DNA of 29,946 nt, from assembly GCA_964610745.1 (NCBI GenBank), contig CAZSYL010000049.1, positions 1 to 29,946 on the forward strand. The letters are read 5' to 3'. Under the pieces are notes generated by a model. It worked only from the letters and a program-made list of their open reading frames with translations. It was not told the origin of the DNA and did no database searches. Below, in pieces: positions 7,801 through 19,176 of this stretch. This stretch comes from SHLQ01 sp964610745 (GTDB lineage Bacteria; Actinomycetota; Acidimicrobiia; Acidimicrobiales; SHLQ01). Position 1 is the stretch's first letter. Every line of letters starts with the position of its first letter. Position numbers and translations under genes: made by a program.

Positions 7801-8490
7801 GTGGCAACGCCGTCCTTTGATGGTGCCAAGTGGGATGAGGTTGAGCTCGCGGGCAAGCACCCGACGATCCAGCAGATCTTCCGCAACATGAACCCCGAGA
7901 TGTCGAACGGCACCCGGATGGTTCAAGACGATGGCAAGCAGGTGCTCTACAACGGTCGCACCGGCGAGAGGTATGACAACCCGATCACCGTTGGGTTCAT
8001 GTACATCTTGAAGCTCGCTCACCTTGTCGACGACAAGATCCACGCACGTTCGACCGGTCCGTACAGCATGATCACCCAGCAGCCGCTCGGTGGTAAGGCT
8101 CAGTTCGGTGGTCAGCGCTTTGGTGAGATGGAAGTGTGGGCCCTTGAGGCCTACGGAGCTGCCTATTGCCTCCAGGAGCTGCTCACCATCAAGTCAGACG
8201 ATGTGCTTGGCCGAGTCAAGGTCTATGAAGCAATCGTCAAGGGCGAGAACATCCCAGAACCAGGAATTCCTGAGTCCTTTAAGGTGCTGATCAAGGAGAT
8301 GCAAGCTCTCTGCCTCAACGTCGAGGTTCTCGATAAGCAGGGCGCAGATGTCGAACTTCGAGAGATCGACGATGAAATTTACCGGACGGCTGAGCAACTC
8401 GGAATCGACCTGTCCCGCCCTGAGCGTGGGTCAGACGAGGAAGATGCCCGTCGCGAAGCTGAGCGTGCTGCACGCTTTGCTGGCAACTAA
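4894..8490 (+). CDS. rpoB: DNA-directed RNA polymerase subunit beta
   Basis: RpoB forms one half of the RNA polymerase active-site cleft and contains the rifampicin pocket. The GTG at 4894 is preferred because AGGAG lies at 4884-4888, five bases upstream. The open frame also extends to a GTG at 4828 that would add 22 unusual Arg/Pro-rich residues. From 4894 the protein has 1198 residues, near the actinobacterial norm. The rifampicin region (about residues 411-440) reads TSQLSQFMDQVNPLSGLTHR and then RRLSALGPGG. It keeps the E. coli-numbered D516, H526 and S531 but has Val at N518 and Arg at K527. The C-terminal GGKAQFGGQRFGEMEVWALE is intact. rpoC follows after 79 bases. Confidence 0.97.
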   Translation: MSSRSVALDRYSFGNIDETLELPDLIAVQRESFVWLLEEGLAETFRDISPIKDFSESLQLELEFDPNDEDLRPPPKFSVEECKEKDMTYSAPIFVRARFMNSNTGEIKEQTVFMGDFPMMTDRGTFVINGTERVVVSQLVRSPGVIFQPGERYRLRNLAKHQLVTGTIHPYRGEWIEFDVEQKPGKDVTAGTRVARKRRLSLFVLLRALGFDEENAPGFLDKFVNHFDFLEGQWEKDRELAPTQEEALIEIYKRARPGEPPSAESARNYFKNAFFESRRYDLSRVGRYKLNRKLGPEMDRLEELFKIDLERPEQDQSVLTQAEVLATCSYLLHLAKGEPGYRLDDQDHFANRRIRSVGELIQNQVRIGLSRMERVVRERMTTQDVEAITPQTLINIRPVVAAIKEFFGTSQLSQFMDQVNPLSGLTHRRRLSALGPGGLSRERAGFEVRDVHFSHYGRMCPIETPEGPNIGLIGALATYGRVNPFGFIESPYRVVKKGKVTDEILYLAADEEEEYVVAQANAKVDDKGNFTDDRVLVRRSPQAASLQDLRLQLEQDVFFGATTEISAVPPDEVQLMDVSPKQIISIATALIPFVEHDDANRALMGANMQRQAVPLIAAEAPYIGTGVEGRAARDAANMVIAEDDGVVTELDGRTMTLEYKKLGKVVYRLLKFERSNQDTSINQKPRVTEGQAVKKGTILADGPSTDHGELALGKNLLVAFMTWEGYNFEDAIILSERLVRDDVLTSIHIHEHEIDARDTKLGPEEITRDIPNLSDDILADLDERGIIRVGADVNPGDVLVGKVTPKGETELTPEERLLRAIFGEKAREVRDTSLKVPHGETGKVIDVRVFSRDDNHELPPGVNQLVRVYVGQKRKISVGDKLAGRHGNKGVISRILPVEDMPHMADGTPVDIILNPLGVPSRMNVGQVLETHLGYAARWGWEIDGQQVGLDPIRGTEYKTRPTTRPATLVATPSFDGAKWDEVELAGKHPTIQQIFRNMNPEMSNGTRMVQDDGKQVLYNGRTGERYDNPITVGFMYILKLAHLVDDKIHARSTGPYSMITQQPLGGKAQFGGQRFGEMEVWALEAYGAAYCLQELLTIKSDDVLGRVKVYEAIVKGENIPEPGIPESFKVLIKEMQALCLNVEVLDKQGADVELREIDDEIYRTAEQLGIDLSRPERGSDEEDARREAERAARFAGN

Positions 8491-8569
8491 TGACCAACCT
8501 ACTGAACAATTCAGCACAAGAATCTGCGCATGAGAGCCCGCAGGGCTCGGACTCGCAGCGAGGAATAGC

Positions 8570-12478
<3,909 letters not shown>

Positions 12479-12509
12479 GCGCCGCTGGCTGAACAACCGT
12501 GAATACGTG

Positions 12510-12544
12510 AAAAGCCCCCGGCCACAGCGGCCGGGGGTTTTCTC
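12510..12544 (+). terminator. Intrinsic terminator after rpoC
   Basis: CCCCCGGCC (12515-12523) and GGCCGGGGG (12529-12537) form a 9-bp GC stem with a 5-base loop. It is extended by a G-U pair and A-U pairs from the flanking AAA and TTT, and a T-rich tail follows. It begins about 30 bases after the rpoC stop and closes the rpoBC transcript before the permease gene. Confidence 0.88.
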
Positions 12545-12576
12545 GTTTCGACCAGAGACCCGCCGATAGGAACATT

Positions 12577-14340
12577 GTGTCAGCCGAAGGATGGATCACA
12601 CTTGTTGTCTTGGCAGCCATGGTGGCTGGACTGGTCCGCGGACGAGTTTCCCCTCCCGCAGGTGTGCTCGGCGCGACGGCACTGTTATACGTCCTTGGTG
12701 TGACCACGGCAGCGGAGGCCTTTTCCGGCTTCGCCAACACCGCTCCCATCACCGTGGCGGGTTTGTACGTGCTGGCTGGTGCGGTGGATAAGACCGGAGC
12801 GCTGCAACCGGTTGTGAGCCGCCTCCTTGCCGCTCCAAGGTCGATACGGTTCGACCTTGCACGGCTCGTCGTGCCTTCGGCACTTGGCAGTTCCTTTCTT
12901 GCAAACACTCCCATCGTGGCAATGTTGACGCCAGCGGTTACGAGGTGGGCCGACGAGAAGGGCCGTAGCTCCTCGACGTTCCTCATCCCGTTGTCCTATG
13001 CCACGATCCTCGGTGGCTCACTCACCGCCATTGGTACCTCGACCAACCTCGTTGCCTCAGGTCTGCTCGAAGATGCTGGTCTCGGCGCCCTCGGGCTGTT
13101 CGAGCTGGCCAAGATCGGGTTGCCGTTGGCTGTTGTTGGACTGCTGGTAATTCTTCTCCTCGCACCGGTGCTTCTGCCGGAGCGGCGGCGTCCCCGCAAG
13201 GCTGAGGCCGGCCGATCCTTTACTGTTCGGATGATGGTCGAAGCAGGCGGTGCAGTCGATGGTCAGTCCGTACAAGACGCAGGGCTCCGATCGCTGAGTG
13301 GTGTGTACCTCGTCGAGGTCGAGCGCCCGGAACTAGTGATCGCGCCGGTGCGCCCGACGCAGACGTTGCGAGGGGGAGACACCCTCGTGTTCGCTGGCCG
13401 TGTCGATGACATCGTGGACCTGCAAGGAATCGATGGTTTGACGACTGCCGAATCCGACGTGCTCGATGAGCTGAACGCTGAACGCGATGTTGCGTTCTTC
13501 GAGGTTGTTGTTGGGCCCAGCTCACCGCTTGCAGGCCGGACACCAGCTGAGGTCGGTTTCCGCCAGCGTTACAGCGGGGCGATCCTGGCCGTGCACCGGA
13601 GTGGAGAACAGCTGGGTGGAAAGTTGGGAACAGCACGGCTGCAAACCGGCGACACCTTGCTGGTCGTTGCCGAGAAGGGCTTTCGCCAACGATGGCGGGA
13701 CTCTGGGGAGTTCTTGTTAGTTTCGCGACTCGATGCCGAGATGCCCGCTGCGTCGAGCAGGTCGATCTGGGCACTCGCGGCAATTGGCCTTGTAGTGGTT
13801 CTACCGCTCCTGAACGTCATGTCGGTAACCCGAAGTACCATCCTGGCTGCGATCCTGCTCGTTGGAGTCGGCGTACTGCGTCCTCGTGAGGCCCGTGATG
13901 CTGTCGACGTCAATGTGGTCCTGATGATCGGCGGCGCCTTCGGCCTCGGTCAGGCGGTCTCAACGTCGGGGCTGGCCGACCAGATAACGGAAACACTGCT
14001 TTCCACCATTGGTTCGGCCGGTACGTTTGGTGCGGTTGTCGGTGTGGTGATCACGACCATGGTGTTAACCGAGCTCATCACCAACGCGGCGGCGGTTGCG
14101 CTTGTGTTTCCGATCGCCATCGACGTTGCGGAGCAGTCCGGCCTGGATCCGAGGCTGATGGTCATCGGCGCAGCGATTGCAGGCTCAGCATCGTTTCTCA
14201 CACCCGTCGGCTACCAGACCAACACGATGGTCTATGGCCCCGGCGGCTATCGCTTCACCGACTACCTGCGACTTGGCGTGCCGCTGTCACTCCTGTCGGT
14301 CGTAGTGATCAGCATCATGGTGACGACACTCGGCGGGTAG
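12577..14340 (+). CDS. SLC13-family permease with two RCK_C (TrkA_C) domains
   Basis: This is a polytopic membrane protein of 587 residues. Transmembrane segments fill residues about 5-205 and 395-585. Between them are two cytosolic TrkA_C/RCK_C-like domains (about 212-282 and 303-372), each with the LRGGDTLVF or LQTGDTLLVV signature. SLC13-type signatures are visible: FLANTPIVAML (about 107-117), GTSTNLVASG (about 153-162) and ELITNAAAVALVFP in the C-terminal half. Family members move sulfate, dicarboxylates or related anions, and the substrate cannot be told here. The GTG start at 12577 has AGGA upstream. Its position right after rpoC is unusual, because rpsL normally follows. Its stop faces the RTX hydrolase stop with only 12 bases between. 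Confidence 0.85.
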   Translation: MSAEGWITLVVLAAMVAGLVRGRVSPPAGVLGATALLYVLGVTTAAEAFSGFANTAPITVAGLYVLAGAVDKTGALQPVVSRLLAAPRSIRFDLARLVVPSALGSSFLANTPIVAMLTPAVTRWADEKGRSSSTFLIPLSYATILGGSLTAIGTSTNLVASGLLEDAGLGALGLFELAKIGLPLAVVGLLVILLLAPVLLPERRRPRKAEAGRSFTVRMMVEAGGAVDGQSVQDAGLRSLSGVYLVEVERPELVIAPVRPTQTLRGGDTLVFAGRVDDIVDLQGIDGLTTAESDVLDELNAERDVAFFEVVVGPSSPLAGRTPAEVGFRQRYSGAILAVHRSGEQLGGKLGTARLQTGDTLLVVAEKGFRQRWRDSGEFLLVSRLDAEMPAASSRSIWALAAIGLVVVLPLLNVMSVTRSTILAAILLVGVGVLRPREARDAVDVNVVLMIGGAFGLGQAVSTSGLADQITETLLSTIGSAGTFGAVVGVVITTMVLTELITNAAAVALVFPIAIDVAEQSGLDPRLMVIGAAIAGSASFLTPVGYQTNTMVYGPGGYRFTDYLRLGVPLSLLSVVVISIMVTTLGG

Positions 14341-14352
14341 TCGAGGCCGCAG

Positions 14353-15765
14353 CTACAAGACGCGTTCACAGATGATCTGATTGTTCCTGCCCGCTGCACC
14401 GCATCGATCGACACCTGCGCCGCCACGAACGACGTCGACGCCTCGACCTCCACTGATCTGGTCGGGGCCGCCACCGCCAGAAAGTCGGTCCCTGCCGCGG
14501 CCACCCACGATCTCATCGGCTCCGGCTTCGCCGAAGATTCGGTCGTGGCCGAGACCGCCGGCGATGTTGTCTCTACCCGGCCCACCACAGATGGTGTCAT
14601 TGCCACCCAGGCCTCTGATGGTGTCATTGCCGCCCAGCCCGACGATGACGTCTGGGCCTGGAGTGCCGAAGATGATATCTCTTCCTGGTGTGCCGACGAT
14701 CGTTGCGGCGCGGCCGTTGCATTCGGGGGTCACAGCTGAAAGGGATCCCTTGAAGGCATTGTCGCGGAACCATGCAATCGCAGCATTGGTGCTGCTCGGA
14801 GAGGAATCGAGCCACCATTCACACTGCGGGATCCCTTCTTGTCGTCCATCGTCGTGGAAGTAGAGCAGAGCGATGAATCGGTCGGCGTCAGGGGACTGGC
14901 GGAACCATTGTTGGGCATCGGCAAGCCACTCAGCTTTTTGCCCTGGTCTACCTTCGTCGGAACCAAATTCGCCCAGCATCAGCTGCTTGTCGGGATGCCG
15001 GTCGGCGAATCGTAGGAACGGAGCCATGTCGTCCTCGAGCGAAGTCCATGGGTCGGTCGTGTTGCCCCGGCAGTTGTTCCAGTTGTATTCGTCGGAACCA
15101 ATAACATCGACGACGTCGTCACCCGGATACCACAACTCGGCTCGACGTCGGTCGTTTGGAAAGATCTCCCCAACTTCAAAGCTCCACTCGGTCAGGATGA
15201 CCGAGTAGAGGACGTTGTTGACCCCCTCAGCTTCGAAGATCGAGTGGATGTTGCGAAAGGCAGCTTTGAACTCGTCCGAGGTACCGAAATGGGTATTGAT
15301 GGCGGCTTCGGGCTCGTGGTGGAAGGCAAAGATGACCGGCTCGGAATAGCGCCGGAATCCGCTAGCCATCTCTTGAATCTCGCGGTAGATCAAGGAGCCT
15401 GGTCGAGCGTTTGCGATATCGGCCCACAGGACCGCTGAGCCATCGTCGCGGACGGGCTTGACCGAGACGACGAGGTCACGCCCACCGTCTCGCACAAAGG
15501 TGTGAAGTGACCTGTCCGCGCCGACCGGGTTGTCCCAGGTTTCGAAGGCTCGAACGATCGGGAGGGTGGTGCCAAGCGTTTGTTCGAGCTCGACGAGCGC
15601 ATCGATGTTGCCTTGTGTCCCGAGAGGCGAAGCGTACGAGCCAAGGAGGGGACCACCGGTGGCCTGGGCTTCTGCCGGCGATGCGGAAACCGCCGCTCCC
15701 ACGAGCGCCGCACCGGCGAGCATCAGAATGGCGAACTTGCTGAAGGTGAAACGCATAGGTGTCAT
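14353..15765 (-). CDS. Secreted GH26-like glycoside hydrolase with RTX-type calcium-binding repeats
   Basis: This is a predicted secreted polysaccharide hydrolase of 470 residues. The ATG at 15765 overlaps the stop of the upstream gene (ATGA). A Sec signal peptide covers residues 1 to about 33 (hydrophobic core ILMLAGAALVGAAV, then ASPAEA). The catalytic domain (about 35-345) resembles GH26 beta-mannanases. Glu151 in FAFHHEPEA is the likely acid/base and Glu266 in MLGEFGSD the likely nucleophile. Residues about 357-455 are roughly eleven RTX-like nonapeptides (GGxGxDxIx) that bind calcium and aid secretion or surface attachment. The polymer attacked is unknown. The adjacent polysaccharide operon suggests it acts on that polymer. 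It could instead scavenge external glycans. Confidence 0.8.
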   Translation of the reverse strand: MTPMRFTFSKFAILMLAGAALVGAAVSASPAEAQATGGPLLGSYASPLGTQGNIDALVELEQTLGTTLPIVRAFETWDNPVGADRSLHTFVRDGGRDLVVSVKPVRDDGSAVLWADIANARPGSLIYREIQEMASGFRRYSEPVIFAFHHEPEAAINTHFGTSDEFKAAFRNIHSIFEAEGVNNVLYSVILTEWSFEVGEIFPNDRRRAELWYPGDDVVDVIGSDEYNWNNCRGNTTDPWTSLEDDMAPFLRFADRHPDKQLMLGEFGSDEGRPGQKAEWLADAQQWFRQSPDADRFIALLYFHDDGRQEGIPQCEWWLDSSPSSTNAAIAWFRDNAFKGSLSAVTPECNGRAATIVGTPGRDIIFGTPGPDVIVGLGGNDTIRGLGGNDTICGGPGRDNIAGGLGHDRIFGEAGADEIVGGRGRDRLSGGGGPDQISGGRGVDVVRGGAGVDRCGAAGRNNQIICERVL

Positions 15766-16913
15766 TCCGAGCTCAGTGGATTGAAGTACGGGTCGTTGGC
15801 CACCTGGTTCCATGCAGCGAAAGACAGCTCGGAAGTATCGAGCCGCCAATCGGGCTGGTCGTTCCAGGTGAAGTCCTTGTCGAAGAAGACCACGCCGTCG
15901 ATCGCGGGCAGGTCGTTTTCGAGGATTTCGGGCCAACTACGCAGCCAGTCGCCCTTGCCCTCGGGGTCATCGAGTGCTTCGTTGGAGCTGGTTTCACCGA
16001 TGACGATCGGTAGACCTCGTGGTTCAGCCCAGGCGACAAAGTCACCAAAGATATCGTCGGGGGAGACCCAGTCGGGGTCATCCACGGAGTCCTGCCAGTT
16101 GTAGCCGTCGGCGCAGAGCCAGTCGACGTTTTCGTCGCCCGGGTACCACGGTGTTGGGTCTCCGCCATCCCAGAACAGGAACTCGTTTGGGCACCAGACG
16201 AATTGTGCATTGTCGGCTCCGACCTCGCTGAAGATCCCTCGAATATGGTTCCACGCCGCGACGAAGTCTTCTCCGGAGTGGACCCAGTCTCGTCGCCGGT
16301 TGCCGTCCATCTCCCAGAGCCAGCGAAGCATGACCGGTTGTTCAAGTCCGGCGACCGATGTTGCTTGTGTCCGGATCCAATCGTCGTGGATGCCATTTTG
16401 GATCTCGATCGTGTCGGTGCCGTTCCAGGAGATCATGAGGATACGCCCATCTTCGAGGTGCATGAGATCGTCCTGTGTTGGGATTGCGTCTTCCCAGGCG
16501 TGAAACACGTGTCCAATATCGAGTTGGCGCCCTGCAGTTTCCTCGAGACGCTCAAAGCGGGGCCCACGCTCGGCTCGACTCAGGCCGGTGGATACGCCAA
16601 GTAGTGCACCCTCGAGGTCAGCGGTCACGCCGACCAGTGGCGAGGTCGGGTAGAGACTATTATTTGGTTCGATAGTCGTGGTCGCTGCCGTTTCTCCGAC
16701 GACTTGTTCTTCGGTCTCTACGAGGTTCTCTTCAACTACTGCAACGTCGCTTTGGGCATCATTTGCAGTGTCGGTGGGAGGAGCGCTGTTCGTCGTGGCT
16801 GAGGTGCACGCAGCGAGCACGATGGAGAATGACACGAACGACCTAGCCCATGCTCTAGCCCGCCCAGAGCCACTGAAGTATTCTTTTGTAGTATTCACTA
16901 ATTCAAATCTCAC
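15762..16913 (-). CDS. GH26-like glycoside hydrolase, predicted lipoprotein
   Basis: This is a paralogue-like partner of the RTX hydrolase. From the GTG at 16913 it has 383 residues. A lipobox (IVLAAC, Cys36) follows a short Arg-rich n-region, predicting a membrane-anchored lipoprotein. An acidic, Thr-rich linker then leads to the GH26-like domain (about 90-380). Glu201 in WLWEMDGN and Glu307 in IVIGETSSN are the likely acid/base and nucleophile. WYPGDENVDWLCADGYNWQD matches a similar stretch in its neighbour. The start is uncertain because the open frame continues upstream to 17039. GTG at 16898 is another choice, and a -10-like TAGGAT just upstream would make the message nearly leaderless. 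The stop overlaps the next gene's ATG. Confidence 0.75.
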   Translation of the reverse strand: MRFELVNTTKEYFSGSGRARAWARSFVSFSIVLAACTSATTNSAPPTDTANDAQSDVAVVEENLVETEEQVVGETAATTTIEPNNSLYPTSPLVGVTADLEGALLGVSTGLSRAERGPRFERLEETAGRQLDIGHVFHAWEDAIPTQDDLMHLEDGRILMISWNGTDTIEIQNGIHDDWIRTQATSVAGLEQPVMLRWLWEMDGNRRRDWVHSGEDFVAAWNHIRGIFSEVGADNAQFVWCPNEFLFWDGGDPTPWYPGDENVDWLCADGYNWQDSVDDPDWVSPDDIFGDFVAWAEPRGLPIVIGETSSNEALDDPEGKGDWLRSWPEILENDLPAIDGVVFFDKDFTWNDQPDWRLDTSELSFAAWNQVANDPYFNPLSSE

Positions 16914-17187
16914 TCTAAGTGATCCTAGGATCTTGACGGGGTAAAAGTGGGTTTGATCGGGCCGAAACGAAGTTTCGAGTCGATCAGGATGACGTGTGTA
17001 ACCAAATGCAAGACACAGTCTGTTACACCAAGACCCCACTGTCCGATCGGGCAGCGCGACCTTGGTGGAAGATGAAACGTCTCAAAGACGGATCGTCTCA
17101 GATAAACACCGAATTTCGACGTGATGCACGTCGCTAGCAACCTCCCAACAACGACGGATCAGTCTCGAACGGCTGATAGGAACCGAC
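16914..17187. promoter_or_regulatory. Divergent intergenic region with a cluster of inverted repeats
   Basis: These 274 bases separate the leftward hydrolases from the rightward polysaccharide operon and must hold both promoters. They contain a 12-bp perfect palindrome GATCCTAGGATC (16921-16932). A two-tier stem-loop lies at 16954-16986 (TGATCG/CGATCA outside, CGAAAC/GTTTCG inside). GTGTAAC/GTTACAC is an inverted pair at 16996-17002 and 17022-17028. AGACG-gat-CGTCT (17086-17098) has an overlapping CGTCT upstream. A 7-bp-arm palindrome CGACGTG-atg-CACGTCG lies at 17117-17133. No clear promoter for the rightward operon was found. A leftward -10-like TAGGAT (16922-16927, minus strand) overlaps the palindrome. 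Operator function is inferred. Confidence 0.5.
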
Positions 17188-19176
17188 ATGAACGACGAAG
17201 AATTTGAGTTTGGAAATTACGGGCGTATTGCGCGTCGTAGCTGGTGGGTTCTTGCCATCGGCGCCGTGGTGGGAGTTCTGTTGGCAGTCTTCTTCCTGCC
17301 CGAACAAAGCACGTTCTATGAATCGCGGGTATCGGTCCTTCTCGTGCCGGGCGACTCTGACGTTGGTCAGGGCTCTGACGAGATCAACGAAGACACCGAG
17401 ATCGGTATTGCCGTCTCGCAGCTGGTTGGCGACCGCGTCGTCAGTCAGGTCGAAGGCCTAGAACTCGACGAGTGGAACGAGAACCTGATCGTTTCTGCAT
17501 GCATCGTCAACGACGATGATTGCAGCACCAGAATTCTCCAGTTCAGCTACGAGGCCCCCACCGCCGAAGAAGCTCAGAGTGTGGTTCTGCTCACCGCCGA
17601 GACCTACCTCACATTCCGCCAAGACCGAGAGCAGGCTCTGCGTTCTACGCAGGTCGAGAACCTCGAAGCTGAGTTCGATGATCTTTCCGTTCGTGGTGAG
17701 ACCGAACGTGCAGCGTTTCTTGCAGCCGAAGAGGATTCTCTCGAGGCTGGCCTGATCGAACGTCGACTTCGCGAGATCGAAGACACCAGCTTTGCGGTGG
17801 TTTCTCAGCTCACCGAGCTTCGCAGCCGCTCCAGTGATGTCGGTAGCCTGCTTGGCGACCCGTCAGCCCCCGAGGCTGGTAGTTCCGGTATTCCGCTTCC
17901 CTTCGCCATCGTTGCTGGTGTCCTTATTGGTCTGATGCTCGGCGCTGTCGTCGCAATCGGCCTCGATCGACTCGACCGTCGTGTGGCTGGAGCCGAAGAA
18001 CTCGAGCAAGATCTCGGCGTGCCAGTCCTTGGCGACATTCCTCGCATCACCCAGGACAGTCCTGCGCTGGTTACCGCCGTCAGTGCGCACACGCCAGGTG
18101 CAGAAGCCTTCCGTCGAGTAGCCGCAGCAGCGTTGGCTTCCCGTAACGGCGTGCAGGTGAGCTCCATTGCAATCGTTGGCGCAAACGAGAACGAAGGTCG
18201 GACGACCTCGACCATCAACCTGGCCCTTGCCATGGCTCAGACCGGCCGCGAGGTTCTGGTACTGAATGCGGACCGTCGAAATATTGTGATGGACCGAATC
18301 TTTGGTCTCGTCGGCGAACCAGGACTGAACGACTACCTACGCTCGACCGCCGATCTCGATGCTGCGCATTACGCGATCGACCATGCGAGTCAGCGCCTTG
18401 GCATCCGAATCCTCTCGAGCGGAACGGGCTCTGTTGCCCCGCTCTCAAGTTCGGCGCTGCAGATGCTGATCGCGGCGGCCAAGGAACGCAACATGATCGT
18501 TGTGTTTGATACGCCGCCGGCGCTCACTCACGCAGGTGGTCTGCAGATAGCAGCGATTGCTGACGCGGTGTACGTGGTCGCCGCAGTTGGACGTACCCGT
18601 CGCAGCGAGCTTGCCGAGCTGCGCAGCCAGCTCGACAACGTACAGGCCTACCTCGCCGGCGCGATCTTCAACCGGACGAGCCGCCTGAGCCTGCTTCCGG
18701 CAGGACATGGAGATATTGCGACCGTCGCCATCCCGACCGGTGTTCCCGGCAACGTGAAGAACGGCGCCCCCAATGCGTTCGATCCCAGTGCTCCGAGTTA
18801 TGGCCGGTCATCGCAGAACTACGCCCAGCCGCAGAGCCGGCCAGTCCAGTCCAATGGTGCTGCTGCTGTGGGCGAATCGAACGGCGCTGCAGTGAACCCG
18901 CCCGCAGCCGCTGCCCAGCCGAACGGTGCTGTTGTCCAGTCAAACGGCGCAATGGTCCAGCCGAACGGTGCTGTTGTTCAGCCGAATGGCGCTGTTGTTC
19001 AGCCGAATGGCGCTGTGGCTCAGCCGAATGGCGCTGTGGTCCAGCCGCTTGAACCAGTTGAACTGCCAGCAACCCCCACTCCGCTGAGTCCGGTTAGCCC
19101 CGAACCTTCAGCCGCGGAGAATTTCGCGAACATGCATGGGCTGTTCGGTAGTGACATGGATGGTGAACCGCAGTGA
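17188..19176 (+). CDS. Wzz/CpsCD-like polysaccharide copolymerase with degenerate ATPase domain
   Basis: Proteins of this class sit in the membrane and control polysaccharide chain length. Many carry a fused BY-kinase domain. This one has 662 residues: a Wzz domain flanked by transmembrane helices at about 19-37 and 237-258, then a MinD/CpsD-like domain (about 290-510). The Walker A analogue reads NENEGRTTST, with Arg338 where Lys is invariant. The second motif reads VLNADRR (Asp362, with Asn360 replacing the usual Asp), and Walker B is VVFDTPP (Asp441). The C-terminal tail is Pro/Gln/Asn-rich with six VQPNGAV-type repeats and no tyrosine cluster, so autokinase activity is doubtful. The ATG start begins the operon, and the stop overlaps the next GTG. 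Confidence 0.82.
   Translation: MNDEEFEFGNYGRIARRSWWVLAIGAVVGVLLAVFFLPEQSTFYESRVSVLLVPGDSDVGQGSDEINEDTEIGIAVSQLVGDRVVSQVEGLELDEWNENLIVSACIVNDDDCSTRILQFSYEAPTAEEAQSVVLLTAETYLTFRQDREQALRSTQVENLEAEFDDLSVRGETERAAFLAAEEDSLEAGLIERRLREIEDTSFAVVSQLTELRSRSSDVGSLLGDPSAPEAGSSGIPLPFAIVAGVLIGLMLGAVVAIGLDRLDRRVAGAEELEQDLGVPVLGDIPRITQDSPALVTAVSAHTPGAEAFRRVAAAALASRNGVQVSSIAIVGANENEGRTTSTINLALAMAQTGREVLVLNADRRNIVMDRIFGLVGEPGLNDYLRSTADLDAAHYAIDHASQRLGIRILSSGTGSVAPLSSSALQMLIAAAKERNMIVVFDTPPALTHAGGLQIAAIADAVYVVAAVGRTRRSELAELRSQLDNVQAYLAGAIFNRTSRLSLLPAGHGDIATVAIPTGVPGNVKNGAPNAFDPSAPSYGRSSQNYAQPQSRPVQSNGAAAVGESNGAAVNPPAAAAQPNGAVVQSNGAMVQPNGAVVQPNGAVVQPNGAVAQPNGAVVQPLEPVELPATPTPLSPVSPEPSAAENFANMHGLFGSDMDGEPQ
18916..19041 (+). 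repeat. Six 21-bp tandem repeats encoding QPNGAVV
   Basis: Six in-frame 21-bp units encode QPNGAVV, QSNGAMV, QPNGAVV, QPNGAVV, QPNGAVA and QPNGAVV near the end of the Wzz-like gene. Units four and five are nearly identical at the DNA level, pointing to recent slippage or duplication. Degenerate SNGA units lie upstream. The 21-bp length keeps the frame, so copy number can change without disrupting the protein. Confidence 0.9.

Noticed and set aside
15766..15936. A 57-residue upstream extension of the RTX hydrolase
   Set aside because: It lies inside the preceding gene in another frame. The ATG at 15765 overlaps that gene's stop and is followed at once by a signal peptide.
18916..19041. A mobile or phage-derived repeat
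   Set aside because: The 21-bp units are in frame and encode a low-complexity protein tail, so simple internal duplication explains them.
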